From Acidobacteria bacterium 13_2_20CM_2_57_6 (GTDB lineage Bacteria > Acidobacteriota > Terriglobia > Acidiferrales > UBA7541), in contig MNEA01000016.1 of NCBI GenBank assembly GCA_001917435.1, forward strand, positions 1-43,545: DNA of 43,545 bases, written 5' to 3'. The notes under the pieces are model-generated. The model was not told the origin of the DNA, did no database searches, and was given only the letters and a program-made list of their open reading frames with translations. The translations under genes and the position numbers were made by a program. Below, in pieces: positions 42,022 to 43,545 of the stretch (positions are counted from its first letter, which is position 1; each line of letters opens with the position of its first letter).

Positions 42022-43132
42022 GGAACACCCTCCCCGGCTCGACGGTAAGAGCGTTGCGAACCGAAGCAATGGATGCCAATGAACACATAACCATGCTTGG
42101 CAGGACCATGAGGACTGGCAACCACCAGGGCATGTAGATCCAAGGAATCAGCGACTTAGCGTGATCGATGACTGGAATCACCGCGAAGAGTCCCAGAATG
42201 CTGCCGACCGCGCCACAGAGCAAGGCCTGAGTGAGGACGATGCGCGCCACGAGCGACTTGGGCGCTCCCAGGGCTTTCAACGTCGCGTACTCCTCAATGT
42301 TCTCCATGGTGTTCGCGTAAATGGTTTGAGAGACAACAACCAGCCCGATCAAAAAACCCAAGACCGCGGCGGTCAAGATCGCGCCGCCAGCTCCCGTTTT
42401 TATCGTCCAATACATTCGAGACTTGTGAGCAAACTCATCCCGGGTGAGTACGTCGACCTCCGGGAGCCGTTCCTGCAGGCTTTGTTTAACATCGGAAACA
42501 GAAGAGCCCTTGCTGACTCGCAATACGACGTACATGGCGTCGTCGGGCCCGAAACCGAGATACCGGATGGCGTTGCGATAGGAAGTAAACAAGAAAGGAA
42601 CGCCAAGGAACGCGCCATAACCCTGGATCTGGCGCTCGATGCTCGCACGGTGACGATTAATCTCGACTTCTGTCGGCAGAACAGGCACCGCAATCAGGTC
42701 CCGGTCGCTGACGTCGTAGAGAACCGCGTCAGGAGATATTTCTCCGGCGAGTTCGGGCACGTCGGGTACCGGGAAGCGCTTTCCCACATTAGGGTCCGCT
42801 CCGACCAGGGCAACGACCTGTTGCTTTCCCTTGGGAGTACGATAGACCGCAAAGGCCATGCAAACGCGGTCCGTTTGCATTACTCCGGGAACGCCAGCCG
42901 CCATCTCTCTCACCCGGCTTTCCAAAGTCGTTCCAAACTCGAAGGCCTGTACTCCCCTCGCTGTGATCCAGATATCGGAGTCGCTGGCATCGATCAACCT
43001 GGACGCGGCCCGCAGGAAGCCAACCAAGAGACTGCCCTGAAACACCATCAGAAACACGGCAAAAGACACGCCCAGCACGGTCACGGAGAAGCGAGAGCGA
43101 TCGTGAATGATGTTCTGCCAGGCTAATTTCAT
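42014..43132 (-). CDS. FtsX-domain ABC exporter permease (DevC-like)
   Basis: 372 residues. A first membrane segment (FSVTVLGVSFAVFLMVFQGSL) is followed by a ~190-residue periplasmic domain (SDIWITARGVQAFEFGTTLE, VALVGADPNVGKRFPVPDVP). Three C-terminal membrane segments follow (ILTAAVLGFLIGLVVVSQTIY, VLTQALLCGAVGSILGLFAV, LPVLMVLPSMVMCSLASIA), with the conserved cytoplasmic EEYATLKALGAPKSLVARIV between them. This layout is that of DevC. It starts 22 nt after the EAL gene, so all four genes are likely one operon. Substrate unknown; DevBCA of cyanobacteria exports glycolipids. Confidence 0.9.
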   Translation of the reverse strand: MKLAWQNIIHDRSRFSVTVLGVSFAVFLMVFQGSLLVGFLRAASRLIDASDSDIWITARGVQAFEFGTTLESRVREMAAGVPGVMQTDRVCMAFAVYRTPKGKQQVVALVGADPNVGKRFPVPDVPELAGEISPDAVLYDVSDRDLIAVPVLPTEVEINRHRASIERQIQGYGAFLGVPFLFTSYRNAIRYLGFGPDDAMYVVLRVSKGSSVSDVKQSLQERLPEVDVLTRDEFAHKSRMYWTIKTGAGGAILTAAVLGFLIGLVVVSQTIYANTMENIEEYATLKALGAPKSLVARIVLTQALLCGAVGSILGLFAVIPVIDHAKSLIPWIYMPWWLPVLMVLPSMVMCSLASIASVRNALTVEPGRVFRA

Positions 43133-43154
43133 GGCATTCTGCGCAAGCCGGGAA

Positions 43155-43545
43155 CTACTTCCAAGCCGGCTGTCCTATGAGTAGCGCTCCTGCTTCCTCG
43201 GCCGCCAGGGGTTTGGAAAAATAAAAACCCTGGGCAAACTTGCAGTGCAGTTTCCTTAGGAATGCAACTTGTTCGATCGTTTCCACTCCTTCGGCAACCA
43301 CGTCAAGCCGGAGATTATTGGCCAGCGGCATGATTGTCCTGGCAATCTCCATGCCCTCGCCGCCTTCACACATGCCGCTGATGAACGAACGATCGATTTT
43401 CAAGGTATCAAGCGGAAAACGGTGTAGGTAACTTAGCGAAGAATAGCCCGTGCCGAAATCATCGATGGCCAGGCGGATACCCAAAGCTTTTATTTGCAGC
43501 AACATTTCCACTGCCGCGGAAGGATCTCCCATGACGGTGCTTTCC
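43155..43545 (-). CDS. EAL-domain protein (c-di-GMP phosphodiesterase type; N-terminus beyond window)
   Basis: The last ~129 residues of an EAL domain lie in the window, starting at ESTVM at the right edge. DDFGTGYSSLSYLHRFPLD (metal-binding Asp pair), KIDRSFISGM (Lys/Asp), VVAEGVETIEQVAFL (catalytic Glu) and AQGFYFSKPL are present, so the visible part looks catalytically competent. The upstream domains (likely sensor and/or GGDEF) are off the edge. Its stop is 22 nt before the exporter permease start. Confidence 0.93.
   Translation of the reverse strand, partial: ESTVMGDPSAAVEMLLQIKALGIRLAIDDFGTGYSSLSYLHRFPLDTLKIDRSFISGMCEGGEGMEIARTIMPLANNLRLDVVAEGVETIEQVAFLRKLHCKFAQGFYFSKPLAAEEAGALLIGQPAWK

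Overview
The window looks like a piece of an Acidobacteriota chromosome (probably class Terriglobia). This is an inference from gene content, not from a marker gene. The pointers are an Oar-type TonB-dependent receptor with an N-terminal carboxypeptidase-regulatory-like domain, a remnant of an acidobacterial-type duplicated MacB/FtsX-like permease, He_PIG-repeat lipoproteins, and a general mix of secreted and envelope genes. There is no phage, insertion sequence, CRISPR array or plasmid module. It reads as ordinary chromosome with several decayed genes.

Layout. 1-7.2 kb (all minus): a receptor gene running off the left edge, a permease remnant, a pentapeptide-repeat membrane protein, a LysR-like C-terminal remnant and a PilZ protein. 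7.6-7.9 kb (plus): a frameshifted antibiotic-biosynthesis-monooxygenase-like gene. 8.0-12.6 kb (minus): a three-gene operon for secreted proteins (unknown secreted protein, metzincin-type protease, He_PIG/PPC lipoprotein) with GTGA overlaps at both junctions. 12.8-15.2 kb (minus): a histidine kinase and NarL-type response regulator pair. 15.4-17.6 kb (plus): tRNA-His, a HAD phosphatase and a PilT/PilU ATPase. 17.7-22.8 kb (minus): a glycan-modification cluster (membrane GT-C-like protein, methyltransferase-GT2 fusion, methyltransferase, FkbM methyltransferase).

23.0-26.5 kb (minus) is the most coherent unit. It holds an ECF42-type sigma factor, three YCII/DGPF-domain genes and a small membrane protein. 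Each of the four target transcription units is preceded by a near-identical 27-nt element that fits an ECF42 promoter. This appears to be a complete local regulon that includes a small membrane protein not usually listed with it.

26.6-29.6 kb: an amino-acid permease and a convergent glutamate-semialdehyde dehydrogenase. 30.3-31.9 kb (plus): a secreted double-cupin protein and a phytanoyl-CoA-dioxygenase-like protein. 32.0-34.6 kb (minus): NHL-repeat, EVE-domain, YdeI-like and DUF1851-like proteins. 35.0-36.7 kb (plus): a secreted amidase broken by an out-of-frame internal deletion, followed by a clear terminator. 36.8-40.0 kb (minus): two tandem FAD oxidoreductases. 40.1-43.5 kb (minus): a DevBCA-like ABC exporter directly downstream of an EAL-domain gene that runs off the right edge.

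Many long open frames lie antisense to real genes in the GC-rich coding sequence and were left out. Start codons were reassigned where a ribosome binding site, a signal peptide or a 4-nt overlap with the preceding gene supported another choice.
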